A stretch of 64,000 nt of DNA from Gammaproteobacteria bacterium (ex Lamellibrachia satsuma) (GTDB taxonomy: Bacteria > Pseudomonadota > Gammaproteobacteria > Chromatiales > Chromatiaceae): contig CP053680.1 in NCBI GenBank assembly GCA_019623805.1, forward strand, positions 1,838,001-1,902,000. Reading direction: 5' to 3'. The notes beneath the pieces were generated by a model. It saw only the letters and a program-made list of their open reading frames with translations. It did not search any database and was not told the DNA's origin. Below, piece by piece: positions 9,394-19,107 of this stretch (positions are counted from its first letter, which is position 1; each line of letters starts with the position of its first letter). The translations under genes and the position numbers were made by a program.

Positions 9394-9795
9394 TCAGACC
9401 TCATTCGGCACCACTCTGTTCAAAACATCGCCTTTCAGAAAGGCATCGATATTGGCTATCACCTGATTACAAATCTGCTGTGACTGGGCGGGGTCGTCAG
9501 GATTCAACCCCGGCACATTGCAGACCTCGATGCCACGACTACCTGCGGTTTTGAAATCAATATGTCCGGCCTCTTCCCCCGCAACGACGATCAGTCGCAG
9601 CTTGAAGGCTTCATCCAAAACCGCCTTGTCGATCGGCGTGGAGACGGAGACCACGATATCCGCCCGCCAGCAGGCTTCAATTAACCCGGCCGGGTCAAGT
9701 TCGACAAATTGCAACCAGCCAAATTTTGGGTAGTCGACTTCCGGAAAGTCCGGCTCACCCGCCAGACGGCCGCTGTCCACGACAACAATATTCAT
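9394..9795 (-). CDS. Truncated D-2-hydroxyacid dehydrogenase-like protein in the trp operon
   Basis: About 133 residues. It resembles only the first part of the catalytic domain of D-isomer-specific 2-hydroxyacid dehydrogenases: [16 protein letters not shown], then [22 protein letters not shown] and [15 protein letters not shown], the segment just before the NAD-binding domain. The Rossmann GxGxxG motif and the catalytic Arg-Glu-His residues are absent. The frame is clean, has its own start and keeps tight spacing between trpD and trpC. It could be a maintained small protein rather than debris. Its role in tryptophan synthesis, if any, is unknown. Confidence 0.7.
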   Translation of the reverse strand: MNIVVVDSGRLAGEPDFPEVDYPKFGWLQFVELDPAGLIEACWRADIVVSVSTPIDKAVLDEAFKLRLIVVAGEEAGHIDFKTAGSRGIEVCNVPGLNPDDPAQSQQICNQVIANIDAFLKGDVLNRVVPNEV

Positions 9796-9863
9796 TAAGA
9801 TTACCTTTTGGGGAGCCACAATGGTGCGCAGGTTGCACCCTGTGTTTCTACCATAGACAGGGG

Positions 9864-10886
9864 TTACTCAAAGCTCTGGGTCAGGATCACCAGCTTATCC
9901 AACCGGCTGCGGGCTTCGCCACTGGCAATCGCCTGGTCCGCCCTGTTGATACCGTCCATCAGCGTGTCTGCCAAACCCGCAGTATAGATGGCCGCACCGG
10001 CATTGAGCTGCACAATATCCCGGGCGGGACCCGACCGGTCTTCCAGCACACCACGAATCATATCGAGACTCTGTGCCGCGTCCTCCACAGTGATTTCACT
10101 GATCGCCGTGCGGCTGATGCCAAACTCCTCCGGCTGAATGGTATAGCGGCGGATCTGACCATCTTTCAATTCTGCCACATCGGTGGCGTCACCAATGCTG
10201 ATCTCGTCCAGCCCGTCGCGGGAGTGAACCACCATAACATGGTGACTGCCCAGCTTCTGAAGGACTTCCGCCAGGGGCTGCAACAGCTCTTCACTGAAGA
10301 CCCCCAACAGTTGATTCGGCACGCCGGCAGGATTGGTCAGGGGCCCCAGCACATTGAAAACAGTCCGCACCCCCATCTCCTTGCGCGGACCGATGGCGTG
10401 TTTCATCGCGCTGTGGTGGCCCGGAGCAAACATAAAACCCACACCCACCTCCCGCACACACTGCTCGACCTGCTCAGGCGTCAGGTCCAGGCGAATACCG
10501 GCAGCCTCAAGTGCATCGGCACTGCCCGACTTGCTGGAGACCGACCGATTGCCATGCTTGGCGACATGGCAGCCTGCTGCTGCCGCCACGAACATGCTGG
10601 CGGTGGATACGTTGAAGGTCCCGGAGGCATCTCCGCCTGTACCGACAATATCCACGGTATTCGGCAGATCGCCTACTGAGACACCGCTGGCGAGCTCACG
10701 CATGACCGAAGCAGCGGCGGCAATCTCCGTCACCGTCTCACCTTTCATACGCAGACCGATAAGAAAACCGCCGATCTGCGCGGGAGTGGCGCCACCTGTC
10801 ATGATAGTGCGCATGACGCCCGTCATCTCATCAGAGTCGAGATCCTGACGAACCAGGACTTTGTTGATGGCCTTCTGCATCTCCAT
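9864..10886 (-). CDS. trpD: Anthranilate phosphoribosyltransferase
   Basis: About 340 residues with full TrpD motifs: [25 protein letters not shown] (PRPP-binding glycine loop), [32 protein letters not shown] and [11 protein letters not shown]. It transfers phosphoribose to anthranilate. The frame is open to 10919, but the ATG at 10886 follows a GGGGGAG ribosome-binding site and gives [11 protein letters not shown], the normal start. It lies downstream of a small membrane-protein gene in the trp cluster. Confidence 0.95.
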   Translation of the reverse strand: MEMQKAINKVLVRQDLDSDEMTGVMRTIMTGGATPAQIGGFLIGLRMKGETVTEIAAAASVMRELASGVSVGDLPNTVDIVGTGGDASGTFNVSTASMFVAAAAGCHVAKHGNRSVSSKSGSADALEAAGIRLDLTPEQVEQCVREVGVGFMFAPGHHSAMKHAIGPRKEMGVRTVFNVLGPLTNPAGVPNQLLGVFSEELLQPLAEVLQKLGSHHVMVVHSRDGLDEISIGDATDVAELKDGQIRRYTIQPEEFGISRTAISEITVEDAAQSLDMIRGVLEDRSGPARDIVQLNAGAAIYTAGLADTLMDGINRADQAIASGEARSRLDKLVILTQSFE

Positions 10887-10919
10887 TGGTACTCCCCCTT
10901 TACTGATATTCACGATCAC

Positions 10920-11162
10920 TTAGCGCCTGCTCTCCAGATCAGCCACATGCGCCAACGCCGCCCTGACCAAAAACAGGGTCAAAGGCACCATCATTACAGC
11001 TCCCGCCGACAGCATGACGAGCGCATAATGCTCGAACTGCCAAGCGGCAGGCACCAAGCTGGCAACGTCCATATATTCAGCCAGCCCCAACCCAAAAAGA
11101 AGGCTGCCGAATGCGTTGACGATCAGCAGATGGAGCGGCGGTCTGATACGGTTTTTTTCCAC
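10920..11162 (-). CDS. Small two-helix membrane protein in the trp operon
   Basis: 80 residues starting with GTG, with two hydrophobic segments (LLIVNAFGSLLFGLGLAEY and HYALVMLSAGAVMMVPLTLFLVRAAL) and a basic N-terminus. It sits between trpG and trpD with gaps of about 20 and 33 bases, so it should be part of the same transcript. No family with known function is recognised. Confidence 0.65.
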   Translation of the reverse strand: MEKNRIRPPLHLLIVNAFGSLLFGLGLAEYMDVASLVPAAWQFEHYALVMLSAGAVMMVPLTLFLVRAALAHVADLESRR

Positions 11163-11182
11163 CTGCGATCCAGATCCCCAGG

Positions 11183-11761
11183 CTATCTACCCTCGATAAA
11201 ATTTCGCAGCATATCGTGACCATGCTGAGTCAGTATCGACTCAGGGTGAAACTGTACACCCTGTACGTCCAGTGTCTTGTGGCGCACACCCATGATCTCA
11301 TCCATCTCACCCGCTTTTTCGGTCCAGGCAGTAATCTCGAGGCAGTCAGGCAGACTCGCCTGCTCGATCACCAAAGAGTGGTAGCGAGTCGCCTCGAAGG
11401 GATTATCCAGCCCGTTAAAGACACCGCTGTCCGCATGGTGGATGGGAGAGGTCTTGCCATGCATCACCTCACCGGCGTGAACGATCCTGCCCCCAAAAGC
11501 CTGGCCGATCGACTGATGTCCGAGACAGACGCCGAGCAGCGGGATGCGGCCGGCGAAGGCCTTGATCGCCTCCACCGAGATACCTGCTTCAGCAGGGGTG
11601 CAAGGGCCGGGGGAGATGACGATATGATCGGGCATCAGCGCCTCGATTTCTTTAATGCTGATCTCGTCGTTGCGATGGACCTGCACGTCGGCACCCAGTT
11701 CACCCAGATACTGCACCAGGTTATAGGTGAAGGAGTCGTAGTTATCGATCATCAACAGCAT
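11183..11761 (-). CDS. trpG: Anthranilate synthase component II (glutamine amidotransferase)
   Basis: A 192-residue class I amidotransferase. The nucleophile cysteine is in [17 protein letters not shown] and the His/Glu pair in [10 protein letters not shown]-terminal [23 protein letters not shown] is typical of TrpG/PabA. It supplies ammonia to TrpE, and may also serve para-aminobenzoate synthesis. It starts two bases after the trpE stop, indicating tight coupling. Confidence 0.95.
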   Translation of the reverse strand: MLLMIDNYDSFTYNLVQYLGELGADVQVHRNDEISIKEIEALMPDHIVISPGPCTPAEAGISVEAIKAFAGRIPLLGVCLGHQSIGQAFGGRIVHAGEVMHGKTSPIHHADSGVFNGLDNPFEATRYHSLVIEQASLPDCLEITAWTEKAGEMDEIMGVRHKTLDVQGVQFHPESILTQHGHDMLRNFIEGR

Positions 11762-11763
11762 GA

Positions 11764-13263
11764 TCAGTCCTCCCCTTCCGCGCAGGCATGGTGGTCAAGT
11801 CCAGCTTCCGCCAGTGCAACCGCTCGAAACACCGCTCGTCCCTTGTTCATGGTCTCTTTCCACTCCAAATCAGGAATGGAGTCCGCCACCACACCGGCAC
11901 CCGCCTGAATGTGCAGCATTTTATCCTTGATTACCGCCGTACGGATGGCGATGGCGGTATCCATGTTGCCGTTCCAGCTCAGATAACCCACCGCACCCGA
12001 GTAGACCCCCCGCTTCACCGGCTCAAGTTCGTCGATGATCTCCATCGCCCGGATCTTCGGCGCTCCGCTCACGGTGCCTGCCGGGAAGGTTGCCCGCAAC
12101 ACGTCGATAGCCGTCATGCCGTCCTTCAGATCGCCGGTGACATTGGAGACGATATGCATCACATGGGAGTAGTGCTCCACGATCATCTTGTCGGTCAGCT
12201 CCACACTGCCGATTTTGGCAACCCGCCCAGTATCGTTACGCCCCAGGTCGATCAACATCAGATGCTCGGCCAGCTCTTTGGGATCCGCCAGGAGTTCGGC
12301 CTCCAGCGCCCTGTCCTCCTCCTCGGTATAACCGCGGCGACGGGTGCCGGCGATCGGGCGCACGGTGACCACCCCATCCTCCAACCGGGTGAGAATCTCC
12401 GGCGAGGAGCCGACAATGTGGAAATCACCAAGGTTGAGGAAATACATATAGGGCGATGGATTCAGGCCTCGCAACGCCCGGTAGAGATCGAGCGGCGGCG
12501 CCTGAAACGGGATCGACAGCCGCTGTGAAATCACCGCCTGCATGCAGTCACCTTCGAGGATGTACTCCTTGACGCGATCCACCGCCGACTTGAAACCTGA
12601 CTCGGTAAAACCCGAGACGAAGTCAGATTCGCTGATCTCCCGCCCAGCTTCACAGCCCCCACGGGGCGCCTCATGCTGCATCGCCAGGATCAATTCACGG
12701 ATACGTCGTTGCGCGCTTTCCAAGGTTCCACCAACAGATGGATCGACGTGCACGATCAGGTACATGCGGCCGCTGAGGTTGTCGAATACCACCACCTCGT
12801 CGGAGACCATCAACAATATATCCGGGGCCTCCAATAGATCGGGATTGGGGCACTCTCCCAGGCGCGGCTCGATATAACGGATGATGTCGTAGCCGAAATA
12901 GCCCACCAGGCCGCCGTTGAAGCGGGGCAGCCCTTCCAGTTCAGCCGCCTTGTAGCGCCCCTGAAACTGTTCGATCCACGCCAGGGGGTCACTGACCTCG
13001 ACGGACTCTATTATCTCGCCGTCACACTCCACCTCGATGTGATGCCCCATGACACGCACCAAGGTTTGGCTCGGCAAGCCGATAATGGAGTAACGACCCC
13101 ATTTTTCGCCACCCTGGACAGACTCGAAGAGATAGGTGTAAGGCGCGTCCGCCAGCTTGAGATAGACACTCAGCGGGGTATCGAGGTCGGCAAGCACCTC
13201 GCAAACGACAGGTATACGGTTAAAACCCTGGGCTGCCAGGGCATCGAATTCTTGAGGGGTCAT
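11764..13263 (-). CDS. trpE: Anthranilate synthase component I
   Basis: About 499 residues. The chorismate-binding core is clear: [66 protein letters not shown] and [11 protein letters not shown]. The N-terminal region has the tryptophan-feedback segment ([18 protein letters not shown]). It converts chorismate to anthranilate with TrpG. The ATG at 13263 is chosen over 13275 because a GGAGAGG ribosome-binding site lies just upstream. A leader peptide with Trp codons ends 50 bases before the start. Confidence 0.96.
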   Translation of the reverse strand: MTPQEFDALAAQGFNRIPVVCEVLADLDTPLSVYLKLADAPYTYLFESVQGGEKWGRYSIIGLPSQTLVRVMGHHIEVECDGEIIESVEVSDPLAWIEQFQGRYKAAELEGLPRFNGGLVGYFGYDIIRYIEPRLGECPNPDLLEAPDILLMVSDEVVVFDNLSGRMYLIVHVDPSVGGTLESAQRRIRELILAMQHEAPRGGCEAGREISESDFVSGFTESGFKSAVDRVKEYILEGDCMQAVISQRLSIPFQAPPLDLYRALRGLNPSPYMYFLNLGDFHIVGSSPEILTRLEDGVVTVRPIAGTRRRGYTEEEDRALEAELLADPKELAEHLMLIDLGRNDTGRVAKIGSVELTDKMIVEHYSHVMHIVSNVTGDLKDGMTAIDVLRATFPAGTVSGAPKIRAMEIIDELEPVKRGVYSGAVGYLSWNGNMDTAIAIRTAVIKDKMLHIQAGAGVVADSIPDLEWKETMNKGRAVFRAVALAEAGLDHHACAEGED

Positions 13264-13312
13264 GATCCTCTCCACACAACAGACAAAACAACGGTTGGAC
13301 GATTGGTTGGAA

Positions 13313-13369
13313 TCACCAACGCCATCGCGTGCCGGTCTTTAGGATCGTGTCGTGTGAAAGCAGGTACAT
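13313..13369 (-). promoter_or_regulatory. trpL: trp leader peptide (trpL), attenuation candidate
   Basis: An 18-codon frame on the minus strand reads [18 protein letters not shown] and stops, with two Trp codons (TGG CGT TGG) directly before TGA. It lies in the 184-base gap between gph and trpE and ends 50 bases before trpE. Trp codons at the end of a short frame upstream of trpE are the hallmark of ribosome-mediated attenuation. GTTGG near the stop can pair with downstream CCAAC repeats, and a GTTGTTTTG stretch follows, but a clear terminator/antiterminator pair could not be drawn by eye. Confidence 0.7.
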
Positions 13370-13447
13370 ATCAGCTTCTTTTATGGATTCGGCAACTGAA
13401 TCAAATTCAAAGTGAACGGCTACGATAATCCATAACGGCCATACAGC

Positions 13448-14128
13448 TCAAGCGGCAGATTCAAGCAGACCCTGAATCTCAGCCATGGAGTCGATGACCG
13501 CATCGGGATTGGCCTCGCGGATATCGACCCCGTGATTGTAACCGTAGCTCATGCAGACGATCTGAAAACCAGCGGCGCGGGCTGCCTTCACGTCACTCAC
13601 TGAGTCACCCAGCATCATCGCATCCGAGGCATCGACACCAAAGTGTTCCGCCCCATGCAGCAACGGCATCGGATCAGGTTTCTTTTTCGCCAGGGTGTCA
13701 CCGGAGATCACGATATCGAACTCGTCGTGCACTCCCAGGCTCTTGAGCAGTGGAATAGTGAACTGCGCTGCCTTGTTGGTGACACAGCCAAGCTGGTAAC
13801 CGGCGGATTTCAAATAATCCAGGCCCTCACGCACACCGGGATAGAGCAGCGAGCGCTTAGAGGTGTTCTCGGCATAGAGTTCGAGAAATATCGGGTAGGC
13901 CTTGTCGAAATCCGCTTCGTCAGGCTCACCGTCGAGCTGGCCGATCAGTGCGCGCCGAGTCAGTCGTTCCACCCCGTTGCCCACCCAGTCACGCACCCGT
14001 TCCTCGCCCCAGACAGGCCGGCCCAACTGCTTCATCATCTCATCAACGCAGTAGGCCAGGTCGGGCACACTGTCAACCAAGGTGCCGTCGACATCGATAA
14101 GGATCATTTTGGGTTGTTTGAGACTCAT
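13448..14128 (-). CDS. gph: Phosphoglycolate phosphatase
   Basis: A 226-residue HAD phosphatase. The nucleophile motif is ILIDVDGTLVDSVPDL, motif II is near CVTNKAAQF, and motif III/IV are KKKPDPMPL and MLGDSVSDVKAA. It removes 2-phosphoglycolate formed by Rubisco oxygenation or DNA repair. It lies between rpe and trpE on the minus strand, the rpe-gph-trp order seen in many Gammaproteobacteria. A spacer of about 150 bases separates it from rpe. Confidence 0.92.
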   Translation of the reverse strand: MSLKQPKMILIDVDGTLVDSVPDLAYCVDEMMKQLGRPVWGEERVRDWVGNGVERLTRRALIGQLDGEPDEADFDKAYPIFLELYAENTSKRSLLYPGVREGLDYLKSAGYQLGCVTNKAAQFTIPLLKSLGVHDEFDIVISGDTLAKKKPDPMPLLHGAEHFGVDASDAMMLGDSVSDVKAARAAGFQIVCMSYGYNHGVDIREANPDAVIDSMAEIQGLLESAA

Positions 14129-14279
14129 AACCTGCTACCTGCCTAGTGATTCAAAAAGGCCAAGGATACGGAAGGATCGATAAAATTTTGCACGCTCTGC
14201 CTGTGGAAATTGGCAAAGTTCGTGGCCGACCAGAAAAAACGGAGCCCCTCAAGACCCCGTTTTTCAGCAGCAGGCAGGA

Positions 14280-14972
14280 TCAGACCTTGGCCAGTTCCGC
14301 CATCATCTCGCCGACGATGGTGTCATAGCGATTGGCATCGGCTTCGCCCGGGAAGCCGAAGATGCCGGATCCGGCGACGAACGTATCGGCACCCGCAGCC
14401 TTTATCTCTGCGATATTATTGACCTTTACACCACCATCGATCTCCAGACGAATGTCATAACCGGAATCGTCGATCATCTTGCGCACGGCGCGCAGCTTGT
14501 CCAGGGTGGCCGGGATAAAACTCTGACCGCCGAAACCGGGGTTAACGGACATCAGCAGGATCATGTCGACCTTGTCCATCACGTAATCCAGATGAGAGAG
14601 CGGTGTGGCCGGGTTGAACACCAGGCCGGACTTACAGCCATGCTCGCGGGTCAGCGCCAGGGAGCGGTCAATGTGCTCAGAGGCCTCCGGGTGAAAGGTG
14701 ATGTAGGTGGCACCTGCCTTGGCGAAATCGGGGATGATGCGATCCACCGGCTTGACCATCATGTGTACATCGATATCGGCGGTAACGCCGTGGCTGCGCA
14801 GCGCATCGCAAACCAGGGGACCGATGGTCAGGTTGGGTACGTAATGGTTGTCCATGACGTCGAAGTGGACGATCTCGGCACCGGATGCCAGTACGTTATC
14901 CACTTCCTCGCCCAGCTTGGCGAAATCCGCCGACAGGATGGACGGTGCGATCTGATCGGGTTGACGAGCCAT
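14280..14972 (-). CDS. rpe: Ribulose-phosphate 3-epimerase
   Basis: A 230-residue TIM-barrel epimerase. It begins [17 protein letters not shown] and has [47 protein letters not shown] and [29 protein letters not shown], which include the catalytic Asp residues and metal-binding histidines. It interconverts ribulose 5-phosphate and xylulose 5-phosphate in the pentose-phosphate and Calvin cycles. It is the first gene of the minus-strand rpe-gph-trp cluster. Confidence 0.96.
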   Translation of the reverse strand: MARQPDQIAPSILSADFAKLGEEVDNVLASGAEIVHFDVMDNHYVPNLTIGPLVCDALRSHGVTADIDVHMMVKPVDRIIPDFAKAGATYITFHPEASEHIDRSLALTREHGCKSGLVFNPATPLSHLDYVMDKVDMILLMSVNPGFGGQSFIPATLDKLRAVRKMIDDSGYDIRLEIDGGVKVNNIAEIKAAGADTFVAGSGIFGFPGEADANRYDTIVGEMMAELAKV

Positions 14973-15158
14973 GATTCTCTCTCCTGAAGTTTTAGGTCTC
15001 CAGTGCCGTCAACCGGCACCGGGCACCGGCTGGAAGGCGCAGCCCCCCAGCCCCGAATTTTTTTTGCCGCGACACTTTACCCCAAAGGCGGACAATTTGC
15101 ATGACGAGGTTGGAAATCTGGTCTAAATTTAGGGCTGGATCGTTTGGGAACCTAAACC

Positions 15159-15980
15159 ATGCTGCGACAATCTCTGCTACTACTGCTACTTTTCCTGAGC
15201 CAGACAGCCTTTGCTGCCGACCTGGCGCGGGAGCAGCGCATCGCCGATCAGATCGTCGACGCCATCCTTGACGGGGAACCTGTCTGGCTCGAAGCGGACG
15301 GGCACCGTTTCCTCTCAATCCACACCGAGACCGATGCTCAGGAGACCCGGGGCGGGATAATCCTGCTGCACGGCATGGGGGCCAACCCGGACTGGCAGGA
15401 TGTCATTCAACCACTGCGCACCCTCCTGCCGGAACACGCCTGGGAAACCCTCTCGATCCAGTTGCCGGTAGCGGCGAGCGATGCGCCGTTCCGTGAATAC
15501 CTACCGCTGATTCCGGAGGCCTATCCTCGCATTCGTGCCGCCATCGACTTCTTCAAACAGAAGCAGAACACCAATCTGGTGATGATCGGTCACAGTCTGG
15601 GCGCGCGCATGGGATTGGAGTTTCTCGCCAGCGAAAAACCGCAGGCAGTGCGCGCCTATATCGCCATCGGCCTTCCCGCACCAACTCGAGTAGAAGGAAA
15701 TCCGGTACTGGAAGCCATTGGAAAAGTCTCCATTCCGATGCTGGATCTCTACGGCAGCCGGGATCTGGAGAGTGTTATCGCCACCGCCAAGCAACGCCGT
15801 ATCGCAGCCAATAAAGCCGCGCATCCGAACTACAGACAGAGTCGCATCGCCGGAGCGGATCACTTTTTTCACGGCATGGAGTCACTGCTGCTACAGCGGG
15901 TCAGTAACTGGACCAGGCGCGTGGCCGCCGGCATGGAGATAGAGGGCGAAACGACTATTCCGTCTGCATCAACCCCTTGA
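15159..15980 (+). CDS. DUF3530 family exported alpha/beta-hydrolase-like protein
   Basis: 273 residues with a clear signal peptide (LLLLLLFLSQTAFAAD). Hydrolase features are LLHGMGANPDWQDVIQPLR (oxyanion region) and the nucleophile elbow MIGHSLGARMG. The late segment AGADHFFHGMES supplies a plausible catalytic histidine. These match DUF3530, a periplasmic group of unknown substrate. Its 3' end overlaps the convergent lytic transglycosylase gene by 26 bases. Confidence 0.8.
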   Translation: MLRQSLLLLLLFLSQTAFAADLAREQRIADQIVDAILDGEPVWLEADGHRFLSIHTETDAQETRGGIILLHGMGANPDWQDVIQPLRTLLPEHAWETLSIQLPVAASDAPFREYLPLIPEAYPRIRAAIDFFKQKQNTNLVMIGHSLGARMGLEFLASEKPQAVRAYIAIGLPAPTRVEGNPVLEAIGKVSIPMLDLYGSRDLESVIATAKQRRIAANKAAHPNYRQSRIAGADHFFHGMESLLLQRVSNWTRRVAAGMEIEGETTIPSASTP

Positions 15981-16524
15981 TTCGCTTTACATAGTGGCGG
16001 GTTTCACTAGGTGCATATGGCGCCACTTGTTTCCATCTTTTCACCTCGCCGAGTTTACCTTTTGCGCGTCGATAGGCCTTGTTGACGTTGCCGTATCCCG
16101 CATTGTAACTCGCCAGGGCAAAAGAGAGGCGCTGCTCTGTGGGCAGCCCCTTTTTCCACCTCCGATAGAGCATGCGATCATAAAAGATGCCCGCCGCAAT
16201 ATTCCAGCGTGGATCCTCGATATTGGTGAAATGAGGGTTCTTTTCTTTAATCTCCTCATAAGTTGAAGGCAGGATCTGCATCAATCCGCGAGCCCCGGCA
16301 GAACTGCTCGCGTTGGGCCTCAGCCCAGACTCGGCAATCCCCTGCGCCTTGAACCAATGCCAGTCGAAGTGGGGACCGAAGTAGTGCTTGGTGTATTTAC
16401 GGAAGTAGCGATCATAGTCGTCTGTCCAGTGCTTATGCTTGACATGCTTGGCCACCCCGGCAAGCGCCAGTCCCGGTAGCAGCACCAGCAGCAAAAACCA
16501 GCGCAATGTAGCCCGCGTGCCCAT
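15955..16524 (-). CDS. Lytic murein transglycosylase (SLT domain)
   Basis: About 189 residues with an N-terminal signal (FLLLVLLPGLALAG) and an SLT domain. The catalytic Glu is in AQGIAESGLRPNASS, followed by GARGLMQILPSTY and FALASYNAGYGNVNKA. It cleaves peptidoglycan glycan strands in the periplasm. It is smaller than MltC or Slt70, with no additional domains. Its ATG overlaps the stop of the upstream DUF350 gene by one base (TGATG), so the two are translationally coupled. Confidence 0.85.
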   Translation of the reverse strand: MGTRATLRWFLLLVLLPGLALAGVAKHVKHKHWTDDYDRYFRKYTKHYFGPHFDWHWFKAQGIAESGLRPNASSSAGARGLMQILPSTYEEIKEKNPHFTNIEDPRWNIAAGIFYDRMLYRRWKKGLPTEQRLSFALASYNAGYGNVNKAYRRAKGKLGEVKRWKQVAPYAPSETRHYVKRIKGLMQTE

Positions 16525-16754
16525 CAATTCAGGCCGAGTCCGATAACCAGCCCCAGAGCGGTGCCGATCCCGATAAAGATTCCCATGATCATCACGCCCA
16601 CCGCCAGATTGCCATTCTTCAACTCCTCAGGAATGCTGAAATTGACGATATGACTGAACACCTTGCAACCAAACCACATGAAAAAGATGGTCAGCAGACC
16701 ACCAAAGATGGCATAGATGAAGTTGAGCAGAATAGGGTCAAAGGTATCGGTCAT
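16524..16754 (-). CDS. DUF350 family small membrane protein
   Basis: Starting at MTDTFDPILLNF after a strong GGAGGGG site, the protein has 76 residues. Two hydrophobic helices (IYAIFGGLLTIFFMWFGCKV and VGVMIMGIFIGIGTALGLVI) are joined by FSIPEELKNGNLAVG, typical of DUF350/UPF0719. These are inner-membrane proteins of unknown role. The frame is open to 16880, but that region lacks membrane-protein character. It is coupled to the downstream transglycosylase. Confidence 0.8.
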   Translation of the reverse strand: MTDTFDPILLNFIYAIFGGLLTIFFMWFGCKVFSHIVNFSIPEELKNGNLAVGVMIMGIFIGIGTALGLVIGLGLN

Positions 16755-17052
16755 AATTCCCCTCCACAGGGTATTGACAGGCGGCTTAATTGAATCAAAG
16801 CGGGCTTCTTCGTCCCGCGATACAGCAGACAGGTAAGGATAGGCAGGAGTGGAGCTGGAGGCAAGGGCGAAAGCATGCAAGCCCGGTCAGGCGGAGCGCA
16901 CATTCAGGACGCAGCAGTCACCCTCTCTCACCAGCGGTCAAGGAGATGCTCATCGCCACCACCCAAGAAGGAAGCTTCGACGGCATCGACTACTACCACT
17001 GGAACAACAAGAACAGTATCAAGGGGATTAATAAAGAGGTCTGGGCCACCGT

Positions 17053-19107
17053 CTAACTGGGGCCGTCACCTTCATCGAGCGGACGTATTAAGTCTTTTAT
17101 GATTGCCTCGGCCGCATCTTCTGCCGCGGCTGCGGGCAGGCGGACATCAATACGCATTCTGGCACTCAATATAAAGACCGATAAAATCACGGCCACAGAC
17201 AAGGTAAGAACGATTACGACGCCACGCAACCTCTTCGATCTCAACTCTTTTTTTCGCCGGGAAGCCTGTTGATCACGATCCTCCAAGCCGGCCCCGATGA
17301 ACTCGGCTTCCTGTACGGAAAGATCCACCGGTCGCTGCTGATACCAGCGCTCAGCCTCCATCAGGGGTTCACCTCGCAACAGGGTCCCCCTGTCTCTGCC
17401 GGTACGTTCCCACTCCACTATATGAATGCGTAATCGCTGCCGCCACAACAGAAATTCTCTATCCTGGTACAACCAGCCCCTGAGACGTGACCAACCGCTG
17501 ATCAGCGCTTCATGCGCCACTTCCACGGTCTCCTGAAACTCAGAAGAAGACAGACCCTCCCTCCCATGGTGTGCCGACAGATCCAGCCCTTCGTCCCGGT
17601 AACTGCTACCTGTTACCAGCAGACGCGCCTCCGAGAGCTGTTTTACGATATCCCTCGCCTCGGGGGTGAACTCCCCAAGAGGTATTCGTCTGCGCGTATC
17701 CTCATTCCCTTCCTCCGGACGGGCGACCCGAGTGAGCCGGGTGAAAACCTGGCGGGCCACTTGTTGCCATTGTGGCTGAAGCCCATTGAATACGGCTTCC
17801 GCTCTTTGAGCCAACGCTCCGCTTACGCCACCGATATCGTCATAGATACCATGCGTGAGCGTACGACCCTGCTTTCGGTCCCACATCTCGGTCAAAGCAA
17901 ATTCCAGCAATGGCAGGTGGCCGGGCTCATCACCGATATCATCGAGAATGCGTTGCACCAGCCCTGTCTCAAAACTCAGTCCGACCCTTTGTGCCGGCAC
18001 GACCACCGCCTGTTCCAGCTCGGTCCGCCGCATTGCTCCCAAGGTGATGAGACTATTCTCGATTCTGTCACTGAGTTCCCGACTCAAACTCAAGGCATTA
18101 CCAAAAAAATCCGCCCGCAGGGTAATTACCAGGGTCGCCGGCGCACGATCACAAGCCCCAAAAAGCAGATCAACAAAAGGCACTCTATCCGTGCCGGGCA
18201 CGGTGGTGAACATCTCCTCAAATTGATCAGCCAGTATCAACAAATGATTGGTTCCCTCGGACCTGTCAAGAATTCGCCCGACCACCGAATCCAGGCCCAC
18301 ATCTCCCACCGCAAGATGCTCGCCCAGTTTCGCCGCCTCAATCAAACGATCTGTCTCAGTCAGAGTCGGTTCCAAAAGGGGAATCAGCGACTCGGCCAGA
18401 CGCTGAAACGGCTTTTCACCCGGAGAAAAAACACAGACATCCCATGTCTGCATTGGTGGCCGCTGACGGCGTAATGCAGGAAACAACCCAGCCTGGCACA
18501 CCGACGACTTGCCGCTGCCGGAAGGGCCGACAACAGCAACAAAGTCACGATTCAGGGCGGCATCCAGCAACCGGTCCGCGAAAACCTCCCGGCCGCAAAA
18601 GAATGCTGCATGTTCCTCACGAAATACTTCCAATCCACGATATGGTGCTATTTCAACCAAGTCGTCTTCTATCCGGTCCGTTTCCTCGATCCGGATCGAA
18701 CGCACCAAGGCACGAACACCGTCAGCATCGACTCCCTCAGCCCGGAAATCCACCCAAGTATTCATGAACAGGAATCCCGGCTTCGGGTCGGCGCCTGGCA
18801 ATATCACTGGAATTACCGGGAAGACCCTGCCGGCCTTCTCTTCCTGTGCCTGACGATCCAAGGCAAAACCAATTTCCCGCTTCTGCCATGTTCCAATACC
18901 ACCTGGACCGAGAAACACGACAACAGCGGAGACAGACTGTAAAGCACGCTCCAATGCATCAGGCCATGGCACTCCTGCCACCAGGTGTTCGCGATCCAGA
19001 AACGAATCAATGCCACGAACCGACAACTTCTGCCTCACCGCGGCCATCACCTCGGCGTCTGAGCGATGGTAGCTGATGAAACAATCGTACCGCGTGGCAT
19101 CATCCAT
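17053..19107 (-). CDS. TIR-nSTAND ATPase with C-terminal membrane helix
   Basis: 684 residues from the ATG at 19107. Residues 6-125 form a TIR domain: YDCFISYHRS, FLDREHLVAGVPW, and GTWQKREIG, in which E78 is in the position of the NADase glutamate, then VIPVILPG and NTWVDFR. An nSTAND1 core begins PYRGLEVFREEHAAFFCGRE, with Walker A GPSGSGKS at about 194-201 and Walker B LLILADQFEE at about 289-298, followed by a winged-helix region (EVAHEALISGWSRLR). One membrane helix lies at about 629-647, then about 37 residues rich in Ala and Asp/Glu. Related TIR-nSTAND proteins usually continue into WD40 repeats; this one ends. Such proteins are typically immune or cell-death ATPases. The start overlaps the upstream AsmA-like gene by eight bases. 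Confidence 0.85.
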   Translation of the reverse strand: MDDATRYDCFISYHRSDAEVMAAVRQKLSVRGIDSFLDREHLVAGVPWPDALERALQSVSAVVVFLGPGGIGTWQKREIGFALDRQAQEEKAGRVFPVIPVILPGADPKPGFLFMNTWVDFRAEGVDADGVRALVRSIRIEETDRIEDDLVEIAPYRGLEVFREEHAAFFCGREVFADRLLDAALNRDFVAVVGPSGSGKSSVCQAGLFPALRRQRPPMQTWDVCVFSPGEKPFQRLAESLIPLLEPTLTETDRLIEAAKLGEHLAVGDVGLDSVVGRILDRSEGTNHLLILADQFEEMFTTVPGTDRVPFVDLLFGACDRAPATLVITLRADFFGNALSLSRELSDRIENSLITLGAMRRTELEQAVVVPAQRVGLSFETGLVQRILDDIGDEPGHLPLLEFALTEMWDRKQGRTLTHGIYDDIGGVSGALAQRAEAVFNGLQPQWQQVARQVFTRLTRVARPEEGNEDTRRRIPLGEFTPEARDIVKQLSEARLLVTGSSYRDEGLDLSAHHGREGLSSSEFQETVEVAHEALISGWSRLRGWLYQDREFLLWRQRLRIHIVEWERTGRDRGTLLRGEPLMEAERWYQQRPVDLSVQEAEFIGAGLEDRDQQASRRKKELRSKRLRGVVIVLTLSVAVILSVFILSARMRIDVRLPAAAAEDAAEAIIKDLIRPLDEGDGPS

